The notes under the pieces were generated by a model, which saw only the letters and a program-made list of their open reading frames with translations, searched no databases and was not told the DNA's origin. A DNA stretch of 7,857 nucleotides from contig DAHVKR010000049.1 of assembly GCA_027320785.1 (NCBI GenBank), positions 1-7,857 of the forward strand, given 5' to 3'. This DNA comes from Bdellovibrionales bacterium (GTDB lineage Bacteria; Bdellovibrionota; Bdellovibrionia; Bdellovibrionales; Bdellovibrionaceae). The position numbers and the translations under genes are program-made. This document shows, piece after piece, positions 6,183 to 7,857 of the stretch; positions within the stretch are counted from its first letter, which is position 1; each line of letters opens with the position of its first letter.

Positions 6183-6225
6183 GAAGTCTTCGCATAGCGA
6201 AGTCTTTAGCGAAGACTTCTTTTTT
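6183..6225 (+). terminator. Strong terminator-like hairpin with no upstream gene
   Basis: GAAGTCTTCGC (6183-6193) pairs perfectly with GCGAAGACTTC (6209-6219), 11 bp, followed at once by six T's (6220-6225). The T run is only on the + strand side, so it would stop + strand transcription, yet no + strand gene precedes it after tRNA-Leu(CAG). The loop repeats GCGAAGTCT, allowing two rival folds: CTTCGC/GCGAAG (6188-6193 with 6197-6202) and GAAGTC/GACTTC (6199-6204 with 6214-6219). Confidence 0.65.
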
Positions 6226-6245
6226 AGATTTTAGATTTCATTTCA

Positions 6246-6266
6246 ATCACCTCCGATTGAGGTGAT
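6246..6266. repeat. 8-bp hairpin containing an anti-Shine-Dalgarno-like sequence
   Basis: ATCACCTC (6246-6253) pairs with GAGGTGAT (6259-6266) around CGATT. The left arm plus one base, ATCACCTCC, equals the conserved 3' end of 16S rRNA. No T run follows. The meaning is open and chance is possible. Confidence 0.45.
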
Positions 6267-6362
6267 CTATTAGCAAGGCCGTGCCAATTAATTTTGAATT
6301 AGTGTTAAGTTGTAACTGATTGAACTGACTTAGAAGCATGATCTAGTGGAGTCAAAATGACT

Positions 6363-6401
6363 TCTCATTTTTGAGAGAGTCTCTCAAAAATGAGAGACTC
6401 T
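6363..6401 (-). terminator. Overlapping hairpins downstream of dps
   Basis: TCTCATTTTTGAGAG (6363-6377) and CTCTCAAAAATGAGA (6381-6395) form a 15-bp perfect stem with a 3-base loop, beginning 13 bases past the dps stop. It shares bases with a second perfect 10-bp stem, AGAGTCTCTC (6376-6385) with GAGAGACTCT (6392-6401), so only one can form at a time. As the 3' end of the katG-dps message it would stabilise the RNA or end transcription, but no proper T run follows on the - strand; on the + strand a TTTATTTATTTTT tract follows the second stem. Confidence 0.55.
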
Positions 6402-6408
6402 GCTTTAT

Positions 6409-6882
6409 TTATTTTTCAGCTAGCAATGCTCTAAGCATCCAAGCTGTTTTTTCATGCAACTGAAGTCTTTGAGTTAATAGATCTAAAGTTGCCTCATCGC
6501 TTGCTGATTCAGCTAAAGAAAACATACCTCTTGCCGTTTTAGCAACTGCCTCATGACCCTCAAGTAATTGTTTAATCATAGCATTTGCAGGCATCGTCTC
6601 TTCTGCTTCTGGAATAGAAGAAAGTTGGGCAAACTTTTTATAAGAGCCCGGAGCATAAGCACCCAGCGCTCTGATTCTTTCAGCAATGAGATCAAGAGCA
6701 TTCCAAAGCTCTGTATATTGATCCATAAACATTTGGTGGAGAGAATTAAACATTGGGCCTTCAACATTCCAATGAAAATTATGGGTTTTTAAATAAAGAA
6801 TATAGCTATCTGCTAAGAGATGAGATAGTCCATCTGCGATTTTCTTTCTGTCTGTTTCCGAAATACCAATACCTACGTTCAT
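6409..6882 (-). CDS. dps: Dps-family ferritin-like protein
   Basis: 157 residues, standard for Dps, a cytoplasmic 12-subunit shell that oxidises Fe(II) with hydrogen peroxide and stores the iron, protecting DNA. The ferroxidase region is visible: His37 in HNFHWNVEG (34-42), His49 in NSLHQMF, and Asp64 and Glu68 in ALDLIAER (62-69), all at the family spacing. The position four residues after His49, commonly Asp or Glu, is Met53 here, with Asp54 next to it; I believe other subfamilies share this, but it could alter the iron site. The N terminus is short and not lysine-rich, so DNA binding of the E. coli type is uncertain. GGAGG lies 4 bases before the ATG and only 1-2 bases after the katG stop; the genes are 10 bases apart, so dps is the second gene of a katG-dps operon. 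Confidence 0.95.
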   Translation of the reverse strand: MNVGIGISETDRKKIADGLSHLLADSYILYLKTHNFHWNVEGPMFNSLHQMFMDQYTELWNALDLIAERIRALGAYAPGSYKKFAQLSSIPEAEETMPANAMIKQLLEGHEAVAKTARGMFSLAESASDEATLDLLTQRLQLHEKTAWMLRALLAEK

Positions 6883-6886
6883 ATAA

Positions 6887-6891
6887 CCTCC
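6887..6891 (-). promoter_or_regulatory. Ribosome binding site of dps
   Basis: GGAGG on the - strand, 4 bases before the dps ATG and just after the katG stop (TAA at 6893-6895). It fixes the dps start and suggests coupled translation with katG. Confidence 0.75.
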
Positions 6892-6892
6892 A

Positions 6893-7857
<965 letters not shown>

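Larger units (their letters stand above)
5855..6408. other. 554-base non-coding region rich in inverted repeats
   Basis: No frame here has both reasonable length and a start signal. What it holds, left to right: the start region of the recombinase operon (to about 5900); a nested inverted repeat (5912-6032); a weak 6-bp inverted repeat CAGTAT/ATACTG (6088-6093, 6117-6122) with GGCATA repeated at 6102 and 6114; a 9-bp palindrome (6142-6164); a small CACAA/TTGTG palindrome (6172-6183); a terminator-like hairpin (6183-6225); an 8-bp hairpin (6246-6266); and overlapping hairpins next to dps (6363-6401). The region lies between the convergent ends of two - strand operons' territories: upstream of the recombinase operon and downstream of dps. 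Confidence 0.8.

Noticed and set aside
6280..6289. CCAATT and 8 of 10 matching bases shared with the end of tRNA-Leu(CAG) (about 4027-4036), as a possible far attachment site
   Set aside because: A six-base exact match is expected by chance in about 2 kb, and serine recombinases need no long repeat, so this cannot place the element end.
5855..6408. CRISPR array in the repeat-rich region
   Set aside because: The repeats are inverted and each differs; there are no regularly spaced direct repeats of constant length.

Overview
The window looks like a bacterial chromosome, probably from a Gram-negative relative of the deltaproteobacteria or Bdellovibrio group. That placement is a weak guess from the mix of genes, GTG starts and two tRNAs with encoded CCA; nothing here fixes the taxon. 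The left 4 kb reads as ordinary core genome, the middle as the end of an integrated element, and the right as an oxidative-stress operon.

Region 1 (1-3109, + strand): an Rsm22-like methyltransferase cut by the left edge, a RibD-C/dihydrofolate-reductase-like protein, then gcvT and gcvH of the glycine cleavage system. GcvT and GcvH work together: GcvH carries the lipoyl-bound aminomethyl group and GcvT passes its one-carbon unit to tetrahydrofolate. The decarboxylase gene gcvP is not next to them. Region 2 (3110-4033): tRNA-Leu(UAG), an unrecognised inner-membrane protein of 204 residues, and tRNA-Leu(CAG).

Region 3 (about 4012-5854, - strand): a large serine recombinase preceded by an overlapping 64-codon gene. 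The recombinase frame runs through the tRNA-Leu(CAG) terminator and stops inside the tRNA gene on the opposite strand, which marks the tRNA 3' end as the likely integration site. The other end of the element is not identified.

Region 4 (5855-6408): a 554-base stretch with no convincing gene but a dense series of inverted repeats. The main one is a 121-base nested structure of three collinear perfect stems (11, 8 and 12 bp). A strong + strand terminator-like hairpin at 6183-6225 has no gene upstream of it on that strand, so a non-coding RNA or a DNA-level site (recombination, replication, transfer or repressor binding) is the best hypothesis. This is the part most worth following up.

Region 5 (6409-7857, - strand): katG (C-terminal half only, cut by the right edge) followed after 10 bases by dps. 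KatG destroys hydrogen peroxide and Dps stores iron and uses peroxide as oxidant, so the two form a sensible peroxide-defence operon. By eye this part is more AT-rich than the gcv region. Whether katG-dps is cargo of the element or old chromosome cannot be decided here.
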